A DNA stretch of 64,000 nucleotides from DASSTY01 sp035760645 (GCA_035760645.1 DASTSO010000119.1:47033-111032), one strand, 5' to 3'. Shown: positions 42,468 through 51,463, counted from the first letter of the stretch. Made by a program: numbers and translations. The notes: generated by a model not told the origin, from the sequence alone.

Positions 42468-43712
42468 ATGACCGCCACCACCCGCCTCTACTACACCGAC
42501 GCCTACTGCGCCGGCTTCGACGCCCGGCTCGTGGCCCTCGAGGACGAGGGCCGGCGCGCCTACCTCGACCACACCGCATTCTATCCCACTTCGGGCGGCC
42601 AGCCCGCCGACCGCGGCACGCTCGCCGGGGTGCCGGTGGTGGACGTCGTGGACGAGGGGGAGCGGATCGCCCACGTGCTCGCCGAGCCGCTCACGGGGCT
42701 CGCGGCGCGCACCGGGGCGGAGCTGCACGGGCTCATCGACTGGGCCCGGCGCTTCGACCACATGCAGCAGCACACCGGGCAGCACCTCCTTTCGGCGCTC
42801 TTCGCCGATCTCTACGGCATGGCGACGACCAGCGTGCACTTCGGCGCCGAGAGCTCGACGATCGACCTCGGCACGGAGCGGCTCGAGCCCGAGCAGACGC
42901 TCGCCGTCGAGACGCGGGCCAACGCGATCGTGCTCGAGCATCGCCCCGTGACGGTGAGCTTCGAGGCGGCGGACGCCGTCGAGGGACTTCGCAAGGCGTC
43001 GAGGCGCGCGGGCGAGCTGCGCATCGTGACGATCGCGGCGATCGACCGCAACGCCTGCGGCGGGACCCACGTGCGCACGACGGCGGAGATCGGCCCGGTC
43101 CTGCTGCGCGGCGTCGAGCGCGCGAAGCGGCAGGTGCGGGTCGAGTTTCTCTGCGGCTGGCGCGCGCTCCGCGCCGCGCGCGCCGATCACGAGCTGCTGC
43201 AGCGCGCGTCGCTCGCGCTGAGCGCGGCGCCGGAGGAGGTGCCGCCGCGCGTCGGCGCGCTGCTGGAGCAGCTCAGGGAGAGCCAGCGCCGCCTCGAGCG
43301 CCTCGAGCGCGAGGCGCGGGCCCGGCAGGCGCGCGAGCGCTGGGCGGCGGTGCCGCCCGATGCCGACGGTGTGCGCCGCATCCTCGAGCGGCGCGCCGCG
43401 ACCGACGCCGGCGGCGCCGCCGAGCTGCGGGAGCTGGCGCAGGCGATGGCGGCGCTCGAGCGCACGGTGTTCGTCGGGATCGCGGGGGAGCCGGCGGCGA
43501 TTGTCGTCGGCGCGTCGGAGGACAGCGGCGTGGAGGCGGGGAGCGCGCTGCGCGCGGCGCTGGAGGCGGCCGGCGGGCGCGGCGGCGGCTCGCCGCGCCT
43601 CGCGCAGGGAAGCGTGCCCTCGGCCGAGCGGCTGCCGCCGCTGCTCGACGCGCTCGGCCCGCGTCTCGGCTTCGTCGCACCACTCGCGCCGGACCGCATG
43701 ACGAAGTCGTAA
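42468..43712 (+). CDS. Alanyl-tRNA editing protein (AlaX-L type)
   Basis: Protein of 414 residues. LDHTAFYPTSGGQPADRGTL, MQQHTGQHLLSALF (zinc motif HxxxH) and RNACGGTHVRTTAEIG (CxxxH) are the editing-domain motifs of AlaX and AlaRS. The C-terminal half (about 240-414, coiled helix then ELRELAQAMAALERTVFVGIAGEPAA) corresponds to the DHHA1 region present in long AlaX. It hydrolyses Ser- or Gly-tRNA(Ala). Cytoplasmic, single gene, probably leaderless mRNA; ended by the hairpin at 43737. Confidence 0.9.
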   Translation: MTATTRLYYTDAYCAGFDARLVALEDEGRRAYLDHTAFYPTSGGQPADRGTLAGVPVVDVVDEGERIAHVLAEPLTGLAARTGAELHGLIDWARRFDHMQQHTGQHLLSALFADLYGMATTSVHFGAESSTIDLGTERLEPEQTLAVETRANAIVLEHRPVTVSFEAADAVEGLRKASRRAGELRIVTIAAIDRNACGGTHVRTTAEIGPVLLRGVERAKRQVRVEFLCGWRALRAARADHELLQRASLALSAAPEEVPPRVGALLEQLRESQRRLERLEREARARQARERWAAVPPDADGVRRILERRAATDAGGAAELRELAQAMAALERTVFVGIAGEPAAIVVGASEDSGVEAGSALRAALEAAGGRGGGSPRLAQGSVPSAERLPPLLDALGPRLGFVAPLAPDRMTKS

Positions 43713-43736
43713 TTCCGGGGTAAGGGTTCCTTCATG

Positions 43737-43773
43737 GGCGCGAGGGCATCGTGCGGCACGATGCCCTCGCGCC
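43737..43773 (+). terminator. Perfect 18-bp terminator hairpin
   Basis: 43737-43754 (GGCGCGAGGGCATCGTGC) pairs with 43756-43773; the + strand continues GTTTGTC. It ends the AlaX transcript and contains the ATG codons at 43734 and 43761, which are therefore unlikely starts for the next gene. Confidence 0.75.
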
Positions 43774-43799
43774 GTTTGTCTCCCCGCTCCTCCTTCGGC

Positions 43800-44126
43800 G
43801 TGCCGCGCCGGCTCGCGCCCGTGCTCCTGGCTGCCGGGGCGCTCGGGGCGGTGCGGCCGACCCCGGTGGCCGCGCAGGCGGCGACGCTCCAGGTCACGGC
43901 GCGCGTCGTGGCGGTGGACGCGCCGCTCGCCGCGCTCGATCCGGTCATCGTGACGCGGGACTCGAGCGCGGGCCGCTGGGACACGCTCCGGCGGGTGCTC
44001 GAGGCGGGGACGCCGCTCGACCTCCACCCCGCGACCTCGGCCGCGGTGGTGCGGATCCGGCCCGAAGCGGCGACGGGCACCGCGCCGGCGCGCCTCGTCG
44101 TGACGATCGACTACGTGCGGAACTGA
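43800..44126 (+). CDS. Small secreted protein of unknown function
   Basis: GTG 43800 is preferred (108 residues) because upstream ATGs lie in a terminator hairpin; it yields a signal peptide VPRRLAPVLLAAGALGAVRP with cleavage after VAAQ. The mature part is a short beta-rich domain of about 80 residues (LQVTARVVAVDAPLAALDPV, TSAAVVRIRP, ARLVVTIDYVRN). No Cys, no catalytic motif, no family recognised. The start is uncertain. A 16-bp hairpin follows. Confidence 0.55.
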   Translation: MPRRLAPVLLAAGALGAVRPTPVAAQAATLQVTARVVAVDAPLAALDPVIVTRDSSAGRWDTLRRVLEAGTPLDLHPATSAAVVRIRPEAATGTAPARLVVTIDYVRN

Positions 44127-44134
44127 GTGCAGCA

Positions 44135-44168
44135 CCGAAGCCCCGGCCGCGTGCGGCCGGGGCTTCGG
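44135..44168. terminator. Bidirectional terminator hairpin
   Basis: 44135-44150 (CCGAAGCCCCGGCCGC) pairs perfectly with 44153-44168; loop GT. Lies between the converging secreted-protein and response-regulator genes. Confidence 0.7.
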
Positions 44169-44198
44169 GCATTCGGACGGCCCGGGTGGCCGGCCGGC

Positions 44199-44909
44199 TC
44201 AGGCGACGAAGACCGGGGGCCGGGTCGCCGGCAGGTCGCGCGGGGCGGCAAGGACGAAGCCCACGCCGCGCACCGCCGTCACCGCCGGTTGCGCGCCCGC
44301 GTCGCGCAGCTTGCGGCGCAGCCGGGCGACATGGACGTCCACGACGTTAGAGCCGGGATCGAAGTGCATGTCCCAGACCTTCTCGAGCAGCGTGCTGCGG
44401 GTGACGATCTCGCCGGCATGCACCATGAGGCGCTCGAGCAGGGCGAACTCGCGCGGGGTGAGGGCGAGCTCCACCGTGTCGCAGAGCGCCCGCCGGGTGA
44501 GACGGTTGAGGACGAGGTTGGCGCAGACGAGCACCTCGCTGCGACGCGGCCCGCCGCGCCGCAGCAGCGCCCGGATCCGGGCCTTGAACTCCTCGGTGAG
44601 GAACGGCTTGACGACGTAGTCGTCGGCCCCCGCGTCGAGGGCGCGCACGATGGTGCCGGTGTCCCCGGCGCCGCTGACGACCAGGACGGGCGTCAGCCGG
44701 CCCTCGCGCCGCAGCTCCTGGAGGATGCTGAGCCCGTGCCGATCGGGCAGCGACAGGTCGAGCACGATGCCGTCGTAGTCGTGCACGAACGCCAGCGCGC
44801 CGCCCGCGCCGCCCGAGTGCTCGACGTCGACCGCGTGCCCCATCTCGGCCAGCAGCATGCGCGTCCACTGCGCCAGCGACGGCTCGTCCTCGATGACCAG
44901 TACCCGCAC
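44199..44909 (-). CDS. OmpR/PhoB-type response regulator
   Basis: Protein of 236 residues; GTG 44909 is chosen because GGAG lies 9 bases upstream, while ATG 45020 would add a 37-residue non-conserved leader. Receiver domain 1-115: acidic pocket EDE (7-9), phosphorylated Asp51 in IVLDLSLP, Lys in VVKPF. Winged-helix DNA-binding domain about 135-225 (LALTPREFALLERLMVHAG, VVDVHVARLRRKLRD, VRGVGFVL). No histidine kinase is directly adjacent; it is divergent from the HD-GYP/hybrid-kinase operon, which may supply its input. Confidence 0.9.
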   Translation of the reverse strand: MRVLVIEDEPSLAQWTRMLLAEMGHAVDVEHSGGAGGALAFVHDYDGIVLDLSLPDRHGLSILQELRREGRLTPVLVVSGAGDTGTIVRALDAGADDYVVKPFLTEEFKARIRALLRRGGPRRSEVLVCANLVLNRLTRRALCDTVELALTPREFALLERLMVHAGEIVTRSTLLEKVWDMHFDPGSNVVDVHVARLRRKLRDAGAQPAVTAVRGVGFVLAAPRDLPATRPPVFVA

Positions 44910-45113
44910 GGGCTCACTCCCCGGGGCCGCCGTCGCGCCGCCGCGTTCACCGGCGTCGGTGAATGCGACGGTGTCGCGAAAGCCCACGGCCCCATGTCGC
45001 GAAGATTGACGGCGCATCACAAATCTGATGGCACGGAACTCGCCCGCGTCGCAGGGTCAAGATCCATGCCTCCGAGTCGAACGGCGCGATCCAGCAAGGG
45101 AGTGCGCGGGAAA

Positions 45114-46289
45114 ATGCCAGAGTCTGCACGGACGGAGACGGTTGTCGGTGGCGGCGGGTCGCCCGCAATCTGCGGCGGGCCCGGCTTTTCGCCGCCCGCG
45201 CTGAGCGGCGTCGAGCTCCTCGTCGTGGACGACGATGCGCAGCTGCGCGCGACGCTGGTGCGGTGTCTCCGGCACGCCGGCGCGTCGGTCCATGCGGCTG
45301 ATTCCGGCGGGGCGGCGCTCGCGGTGGTGCAGCGGCGCAAGATCGCCGGCATCGTGCTGGACGTCTGCATGCCGGACGTCAGCGGGATCGACCTCGTGCC
45401 CCGGCTGCTCGAGGCGGAGCCGAACGCGGCGATCGTCATGCTCACCGGGATGGACGCGGCGGCGGCCGCCGCGCGCTCGCTCCAGCGCGGCGCGATGGAG
45501 TACCTCACCAAGCCCTTCGACCTGGACGACCTGGTGCGGGCGGTGCGCGAGGGGCTGGCCCGTCGCGCCCGCCGCATCGCCCGGCAGGAGCGCGACGCCT
45601 GGCTGCGCGACGAGCTGGTGGCGCGCGGCGTCGCGCTGCGGCGCGAGCAGGAGCAGCGCGAGCAGCTGGAGCTCGCCACGCTCGACGCGCTGGTGAACGC
45701 GCTCGAGGCCAAGCACCCGTTCTTCCGCGGCCACGCCGCCCGCGTGAGCGATCTCGCCGCCACGGTCGCCGCCGAGCTCGGCCTGGGCGACGAGATGATC
45801 GAGGCGGTCCGGGTCGCCGGCCGGCTGCACGACCTCGGCATGATCGGGGTGCGGGACGACCTGCTCGCCACCCCGCGCCGGCTCACGGCCGAGGAGCACG
45901 CGGAGGTGGCGCGGCACGTCGCCATCGGCTCGCAGATCCTGGCGCCCCTCGGCGGCCTGGCCGAGGTCGCGCGGATGGTGCGCGGCCACCACGAGCGCTG
46001 GGACGGGCAGGGCTATCCCGACCGGCTCGCGGGCGACGCCATCCCCCTCGGCGCCCGGATCCTCGCGGCGGCGGAGATCTTCGACGCGATGACGACGCCG
46101 CGCTCCTATCAGCCGACGCGCGAGCCGGCGCGCGCGCTGGCGGCGATGGCGGCGCTCGTGGACACCTCGCTCGAGCGCCGCACCTTCGAGGCGCTGCGCG
46201 CGGTCGTCGAGCGGCGGCGGGCGCTGGTGTTCGTGGACCGGGATCCCGCCGAGGTGCCGCCGGCCCTCGCGGGCGGCGGCGTGCTCTGA
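45114..46289 (+). CDS. Response regulator with HD-GYP phosphodiesterase domain
   Basis: Protein of 391 residues (GTG 45102 is an alternative start in frame). Receiver domain about 33-150: VDDDAQLR, Asp in IVLDVCMPD, Lys in LTKPFD. A coiled segment joins it to an HD-GYP domain (about 205-370): RLHDLGMIG carries HD, HHERWDGQGYPDRLAG carries the GYP motif. HD-GYP proteins hydrolyse cyclic di-GMP. Its stop overlaps the start of the hybrid kinase (ATGA), so the kinase probably phosphorylates it. Confidence 0.9.
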   Translation: MPESARTETVVGGGGSPAICGGPGFSPPALSGVELLVVDDDAQLRATLVRCLRHAGASVHAADSGGAALAVVQRRKIAGIVLDVCMPDVSGIDLVPRLLEAEPNAAIVMLTGMDAAAAAARSLQRGAMEYLTKPFDLDDLVRAVREGLARRARRIARQERDAWLRDELVARGVALRREQEQREQLELATLDALVNALEAKHPFFRGHAARVSDLAATVAAELGLGDEMIEAVRVAGRLHDLGMIGVRDDLLATPRRLTAEEHAEVARHVAIGSQILAPLGGLAEVARMVRGHHERWDGQGYPDRLAGDAIPLGARILAAAEIFDAMTTPRSYQPTREPARALAAMAALVDTSLERRTFEALRAVVERRRALVFVDRDPAEVPPALAGGGVL

Positions 46290-49200
46290 TGACCGTCGCT
46301 CCCGCCCCGCGTCCGCCGGCGCCGCCCGAGGCGCTGCCCGAGATGCTGCCCGAGGCGCTCCGCCTGGTGCTCGGGGTTCTCCCCCACAGCCTGGTCGTCC
46401 TCGACGAGACCGGGACGATCGTCGCGGTCAACGCCCGGTGGCGGGAGCACGCGGCGCGCGCCCGCCTCATCGGGGGCGCCGGCACCGTGGGGGACAACTA
46501 TCTCGGGCTGACCACCGACGACCGATCCGGTCACCGGGAGGCGGGCGAGGCGGCGGCGGCCGGGGTGCGCGAGGTGATCCTCGGGTGGCAGGAGGAGTAC
46601 CGGCTGGAGTACGAGGGCGGGGAGCCCGGCCGGCTCGAGTGGTTCCTCCTGCGGGCCACGCGGGTGGCCACGGCGGGCCGGGCCTACGTGCTCGTCGCGC
46701 ACGAGGACATCGGCGATCGCAAGCGCGTCGAGCTGCAGCTCCGGGCGCGCACGCAGTACCAGGGGCTCATCTCCCGGCTGGGCGGGCTCGCGCTCGCGGG
46801 CCTGCCGCTCGACCGGCTCTTCGAGGAGGCGGTGACCGTCGCCGCCCTCGGCCTGGGGGTCGAGAAGAGCGCCATCCTGGAGCTCCGTCCCGGCGAGGAC
46901 GCGCCCGACGGGCGGGCGCTGGTCTGCTGCGCGCAGATCGGGTGGGCCGGATTGCCCGTGGGGCTGTCGATCCCGGCGGGGAGCGGGGCGCACGCCGAGT
47001 ACGCGCTCACGACCGGCGAGCCGGTCGTGATGGAGGACGTCGCCCTCGAGCGCCGCTTCGTGCCCTGCCCGATCCTGCGCGCCGCGCGCGTGGTCAGCGG
47101 CATCGCGGTCATCATCCAGCCGGGTGGGACCGCCTTCGGCGCGCTGACCGTCCACGCCACGAAGGCGCGCCGCTTCGCGGCGGAGGACGTCGCGTTCGTG
47201 CAGGCGGTGGCCAACACGCTCGCGGCCGCGGTCCTGCAGGCGCGGGCCATCGGCGAGCTGCGGCGCAGCCGGCAGGAGTTCGCGGCGGTGGTCGAGAACA
47301 GCCCCGACCTCATCGCGCGCTTCGACCGCGCCGGCCGGCATCTCTACGTGAATCCCGCCGTGGCGGCGGTAACGGGTCGCCCGGTGACGGACTTCTTCGG
47401 CCGGACCCACGAGGAGCTCGAGCTGCCGGCGGAGCTGTGCGCGGCCTCGCGCCGGGGCCTCGCGGAGGTCTTCCGGCGGGGCGAGCCCGGGGAGCTCGAG
47501 TTCGAGCTCGCGGGCCCGAACGGGACGCGCTGGTTCCATTCCAAGATCGTCCCCGAGCGCGATGCGAACGGGGAGGTGGCCACGGTGCTGTCCATCGCGC
47601 GCGACATGACCGAGCAGCGGTGGGCCGAGGCGGCGCTGCGCGAGCGCGAGGAGCACTTCCGCTCGCTCATCGAGGACGGCTCCGACATCATCCTCGAGCT
47701 CGCGCTCGACGGCCGGCTCTGCTACGCCAGTCCCTCCGCCGCCCGCGCGACGGGATACCCGGCGCACTCGCTCCTCGGCCGGTCCATCCTCGCGATCGTG
47801 CACCCCGAGGACCAGGTCGTCGTGCGTCACGGCCTCGCCACGTGCGTCGCGGCGGCCGACCCCGTGGCGGCCGACCCCGTGGCGGCCGAGGTCCCGCCTG
47901 CGCCGGTCGAGCTCCGGGTCCGCCACGCCGACGACTCGTGGCACGTCTACGAGGCGAACTGTCGGCCCCGGCCTCAGGCCGCCGGCGAGCCGACGCTGAT
48001 CGTCAACCTCCACGACCTCACCGAGCTGCGGCGCGCCGAAGGCCAGCGGCGCGAGACGGCGCTGCGCCTCGAGGCGACGCTCGAGAGCATGGGCGACGCG
48101 TTCTACATGGTGGACCGCGGCTTCCGGGTGCTCTACCTGAACCGGCAGACGGAGGTGCTCCTCGGCCGCAGCCGGACGGAGCTGCTGGGTCGCTGCATCT
48201 GGGAGCTGTACGACGGGCTGCGGGAGAGCGTCTTCGGCTGCGCGTTCGAGCGCGTGATGGCGACGGGGCAGCGGGAGGAGGTCAGCGGTTACCTCCCGGC
48301 GCTCGAGCGGTGGTTCGAGGCGCGGGTGCATCCGTCCGAGGGGGGCCTGTCGGTCTACTTCAGCGACGTCACCGCGCGCGTGCAGGCCGAGCGGGCGCTG
48401 CACGAGCGCGAAGCGCAGCTGCGGCAGGTGCAGAAGATGGAGGCGGTGGGCCAGCTCGCCGGCGGCATCGCGCACGACTTCAACAACCTGCTCACGGCGA
48501 TCACGACGACCGCCGAGATGACGCTCGCCGAGCTGGGGGCCGACCCCGCCACGCGCGGCGCGATGGGCGAGATCCTCGGCTCCAGCCGGCGGGCGGCCGC
48601 GCTCACGCGCCAGCTGCTCGCCTTCAGCCGGCGCCAGGAGCTGCAGCCGCAGGTGCTCGACCTCGCGCAGGTGATCGCCGAGGCGGAGAAGATGCTGCGC
48701 CGGCTGATCGGCGAGAACATCGCCCTCGAGGCGTCCTACGCCGAAGGGAGCGGGCTCGTCAAGGCGGACCCGGGGCAGCTCGAACAGGTGCTCGTCAACC
48801 TCGTCGTCAACGCGCGCGACGCGATGTCCGGCGGTGGCCGGCTGACGATCGCCACGGCGAACGTGGAGGTGGACGCCGAGGAGGCCGCCGGGCGGCAGGC
48901 GATGCAGCCCGGCGCCTACGTGCGCCTGACGGTGACGGACACCGGCTGCGGCATGGACGCCGAGACGCAGGCGCGCATCTTCGAGCCCTTCTTCACGACC
49001 AAGGAGGTGGGCTACGGCACCGGGCTCGGCCTCGCGACGGTCTACGGCATCGTGAAGCAGAGCGAGGGCTACATCTACGTCGAGAGCGCGCCGGGGGCGG
49101 GCACCACCTTCACCATCCTGCTCCCGCGGGCGAGCGGCACCGCCGCGGCCTACCGCACGGCGGCGCGGCTGGATCCGGCCGCCCTGCCGCGCGGCACCGA

Positions 49201-49582
49201 GACGGTGCTCCTCGTCGAGGACGAGGATGTGGTGCGCAACTCCGTCCGCCGCATCCTTACCCGGCACGGCTACAAGGTGGTCGAGGCGGTCTCGGGCGTG
49301 GACGCGCTGCGTCTCTGCGAGGCGCGCACCGAGCCGATCGACCTCGTGATCACCGACGTGGTGATGCCGGAGATGGGCGGCGTGGAGCTGTACCGCGAGC
49401 TGGCGGCGCGCCACGCCGGGCTGAAGGTGCTCTTCCTCTCCGGGTACACGGCCGACGGCATCGCGGCGCAGCTCGGGCCGGCGACGCCGATCAGCTTCGT
49501 CGAGAAGCCGTTCGAGATGCCGGTCCTGCTGCAGCGCGTGCGGGAGCTGCTGGCGCCGACCCCGACCGGCGCCGCGGCGTAG
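46289..49582 (+). CDS. Hybrid histidine kinase with PAS/GAF sensors
   Basis: Protein of 1097 residues. Order: PAS (about 25-150), GAF (155-315, AILELRPGEDAPDGRALV), PAS (325-445, FAAVVENSPDLIARFDRAG), PAS (450-580), PAS (590-705), HisKA with GQLAGGIAHDFNNLLTAI (His729), HATPase (about 800-950, NLVVNARDAM, DTGCGMD, GTGLGLATVYGI) and a C-terminal receiver (VLLVEDEDVV, Asp1023 in ITDVVMPEMGG). No membrane helix, so a cytoplasmic sensor for redox or small ligands. A small in-frame duplication (AADPVAADPVAAE) lies in the third PAS. Overlaps the HD-GYP gene by one base. Confidence 0.9.
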   Translation: MTVAPAPRPPAPPEALPEMLPEALRLVLGVLPHSLVVLDETGTIVAVNARWREHAARARLIGGAGTVGDNYLGLTTDDRSGHREAGEAAAAGVREVILGWQEEYRLEYEGGEPGRLEWFLLRATRVATAGRAYVLVAHEDIGDRKRVELQLRARTQYQGLISRLGGLALAGLPLDRLFEEAVTVAALGLGVEKSAILELRPGEDAPDGRALVCCAQIGWAGLPVGLSIPAGSGAHAEYALTTGEPVVMEDVALERRFVPCPILRAARVVSGIAVIIQPGGTAFGALTVHATKARRFAAEDVAFVQAVANTLAAAVLQARAIGELRRSRQEFAAVVENSPDLIARFDRAGRHLYVNPAVAAVTGRPVTDFFGRTHEELELPAELCAASRRGLAEVFRRGEPGELEFELAGPNGTRWFHSKIVPERDANGEVATVLSIARDMTEQRWAEAALREREEHFRSLIEDGSDIILELALDGRLCYASPSAARATGYPAHSLLGRSILAIVHPEDQVVVRHGLATCVAAADPVAADPVAAEVPPAPVELRVRHADDSWHVYEANCRPRPQAAGEPTLIVNLHDLTELRRAEGQRRETALRLEATLESMGDAFYMVDRGFRVLYLNRQTEVLLGRSRTELLGRCIWELYDGLRESVFGCAFERVMATGQREEVSGYLPALERWFEARVHPSEGGLSVYFSDVTARVQAERALHEREAQLRQVQKMEAVGQLAGGIAHDFNNLLTAITTTAEMTLAELGADPATRGAMGEILGSSRRAAALTRQLLAFSRRQELQPQVLDLAQVIAEAEKMLRRLIGENIALEASYAEGSGLVKADPGQLEQVLVNLVVNARDAMSGGGRLTIATANVEVDAEEAAGRQAMQPGAYVRLTVTDTGCGMDAETQARIFEPFFTTKEVGYGTGLGLATVYGIVKQSEGYIYVESAPGAGTTFTILLPRASGTAAAYRTAARLDPAALPRGTETVLLVEDEDVVRNSVRRILTRHGYKVVEAVSGVDALRLCEARTEPIDLVITDVVMPEMGGVELYRELAARHAGLKVLFLSGYTADGIAAQLGPATPISFVEKPFEMPVLLQRVRELLAPTPTGAAA

Positions 49583-49627
49583 GGCGCCGCGGCGTAGGGC
49601 GCCGCGACGGCGTGAGCCGCCGCGCGC

Positions 49628-50041
49628 TCAGGCCGTCCCGCCCTGCTTCGCCGCCCGCTCGAAGCGCTGCTCGGTGCGGGCGAGCTCCGATTCCATTTCC
49701 CGCTCCAGGAAATAGTTGAGGCCGGTCCGGATCACCGCAATCGCGCCGAGCTTGCCGATCTGCGTCCACGACGGCGCGATCGCCGTCGAGAGGATGTCGG
49801 CGGCGAGCTGGAACTCGAGCGCGAGGGCGAGATAGCGGGCGAGGGTGAGGCGGATCCCGGTGTAGCCCTCGCGGCGACCGCGCGAGAAGGAGCCGAGGAA
49901 GGCGACCATCGCGAAGACGGCGCCGGTGCCGATGACGACGGCACCGAGGGTCTCGACGCCGAGCCGCAGCCACTGCACCGCCGCGTTGACGGTCGCCTCG
50001 ACCGTGTCGTACCACTCGGATGGCGCGGGGAGCTGCAGCAC
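49628..50041 (-). CDS. DUF1622 membrane protein
   Basis: Protein of 137 residues with helices at about 30-55, 75-95 and 105-122; RLTLARYLALALEFQLAADIL and AIAVIRTGLNYFLEREM are the conserved core of DUF1622. Function unknown. Fifteen bases after the upstream gene at 50057, so probably co-transcribed. A 15-bp direct duplication covering the stop of the neighbouring kinase gene (49568-49597) lies between the converging genes. Confidence 0.85.
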   Translation of the reverse strand: MLQLPAPSEWYDTVEATVNAAVQWLRLGVETLGAVVIGTGAVFAMVAFLGSFSRGRREGYTGIRLTLARYLALALEFQLAADILSTAIAPSWTQIGKLGAIAVIRTGLNYFLEREMESELARTEQRFERAAKQGGTA

Positions 50042-50056
50042 GAGGCCCGCACGCCC

Positions 50057-50341
50057 TCAGCGCTCGATGGCGCGCACGCGCGGGTGCGCCCGCACCGCGA
50101 GCGGCGCACCGCGGCGGCCGGGCGCGAGCTCCACGTTGCGGGGCCGGCCGCCGCGGAACTCGAAGTGCGCGTCGCTGAGGATGCGCTCGGGGAGATGCCC
50201 GACGACGCCCGCCCCGACGACGTAGAGGAAGACCCTGCGGGCGACCTCGGTGGCGGGGAGCCAGACGCTCGGGACCAGGGTGGGATAGAGTTCGGCGAAC
50301 TGCGGCCTGAGACAGGCTTCGCGGACCATCTGCTGCGGCAT
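50057..50341 (-). CDS. Hypothetical protein
   Basis: Protein of 94 residues beginning MPQQMVREACLRPQFAELYP; GGGAG lies 8 bases upstream. Contains a short hydrophobic segment (RRVFLYVVGAGVVGHL) and a basic tail (GRRGAPLAVRAHPRVRAIER). No family recognised. Same transcript as the DUF1622 gene. Confidence 0.6.
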   Translation of the reverse strand: MPQQMVREACLRPQFAELYPTLVPSVWLPATEVARRVFLYVVGAGVVGHLPERILSDAHFEFRGGRPRNVELAPGRRGAPLAVRAHPRVRAIER

Positions 50342-50451
50342 GACACGCTCCCTGCACCAGCCCCACCCGGCCGCCCCCGCGCGATGGCGTCCGCGCGCGG
50401 AGCGGCATACCTTCGTGTCTTCCCTGCATAGGTAAGACGCTCCCGATCCCG

Positions 50452-51438
50452 ATGCAACCTCCGCCGTCACCGACATCCGCGCCCGCGGCCCCCGCGGCGC
50501 TGCTCGATCCCGCCGCCCTCGCCGCGGCGCTCGCCGCGCGGCTGCCGGCCGCGCCGCGCACGCGCTTCGCGCCGAGTCCGACGGGCTACCTGCACCTGGG
50601 CCACGTGGCCAACGCGGTCTGGGTCTGGGGCCTTGCGCGCGCGCTCGGCGGGCGCGTGCTGCTCCGGCTGGAGGACCACGACCGCGGCCGCTGCCGCCCC
50701 GAGTACGAGGCGGCGCTCCTCGACGACCTCGACTGGCTCGGCCTCCTGCCCGACGAGCCGGCGACCGATCACTTCCGCACGGGCGCGCCCTCGCCCTATC
50801 GCCAGAGCGACAACGACGCGGTCTACGACGCGGCGCTCGCGCGGCTCGCCGGCGCGTACGCGGTGTATGCCTGCGCCTGCTCGCGACGGGAGATCGCGCG
50901 GCTGGTCCCCACCGCGGCCCACGCGGAGCCGCACTACCCGGGCACCTGCCGCACGCGCGGGCTCGCGCGCGAGGCGGGCCGCGGCGTGCGCCTCGTGCTC
51001 GCGCCGGGGGAGGAGCGGTTCGTGGACGGCGTCGTGGGCGCGCAGGCGCAGGCGCCGGCCGAGCAGTGCGGCGATCTCCTGCTGCGCGACCGGCTGGGGC
51101 AGTGGACCTATCAGTTCGCCGTCGTGGTGGACGACCTGCGGCACGGCGTGGACCTCGTCGTCCGCGGGCAGGACCTCCTCGCGTCCACCGGTCGCCAGAT
51201 CCGCCTGGCCCGCATGCTGGGGCGGGACGCGCCGCCGGTGTTCGCGCACCACCCGCTCATCCTCAAGCCCTCGGGCGACAAGCTCAGCAAGGCGAGCGGC
51301 GACACCGCGCTGCGCGAGCTGCGGGCCGCCGGCGCCACGCCCGAGCGGGTGCTCGGCGAAGCGGCGTGGCGCACGGGGCTGCTCGCGGCGATGCGGCCGG
51401 TGGAGGCGGGGGAGGTGGGAGTGCTGTTCAGGGGCTAG
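50452..51438 (+). CDS. gluQ: Glutamyl-Q tRNA(Asp) synthetase
   Basis: Protein of 328 residues, the size of GluQRS, which lacks the anticodon-binding domain of GluRS. TRFAPSPTGYLHLGH is the HIGH box with the class I signature, RLEDHDRGR and CACSRREIARL (with CRTR) the zinc region, VRGQDLLASTGRQI and KLSKASGD the KMSKS-type loop. It activates glutamate and attaches it to queuosine of tRNA(Asp). TACCTTCG box at 50408-50415. The stop lies in a 7-bp CTAGCCC tandem repeat (three copies, 51435-51455). Confidence 0.9.
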   Translation: MQPPPSPTSAPAAPAALLDPAALAAALAARLPAAPRTRFAPSPTGYLHLGHVANAVWVWGLARALGGRVLLRLEDHDRGRCRPEYEAALLDDLDWLGLLPDEPATDHFRTGAPSPYRQSDNDAVYDAALARLAGAYAVYACACSRREIARLVPTAAHAEPHYPGTCRTRGLAREAGRGVRLVLAPGEERFVDGVVGAQAQAPAEQCGDLLLRDRLGQWTYQFAVVVDDLRHGVDLVVRGQDLLASTGRQIRLARMLGRDAPPVFAHHPLILKPSGDKLSKASGDTALRELRAAGATPERVLGEAAWRTGLLAAMRPVEAGEVGVLFRG

Positions 51439-51463
51439 CCCCTAGCCCCTAGCCCCTGCTCCC

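Noticed and set aside
43734..43799. N-terminal extension of the small secreted protein from ATG 43734
   Set aside because: These codons lie inside a perfect terminator hairpin and do not encode a signal-peptide-like segment.
41541..44135. Minus-strand open frame of 864 codons
   Set aside because: Antisense to the MFS, small membrane and AlaX genes, which have clear protein families; the frame also crosses two terminator hairpins.
46109..49414. Minus-strand open frame of 1101 codons
   Set aside because: Antisense to the hybrid kinase; repetitive Arg/His/Leu translation without domains.
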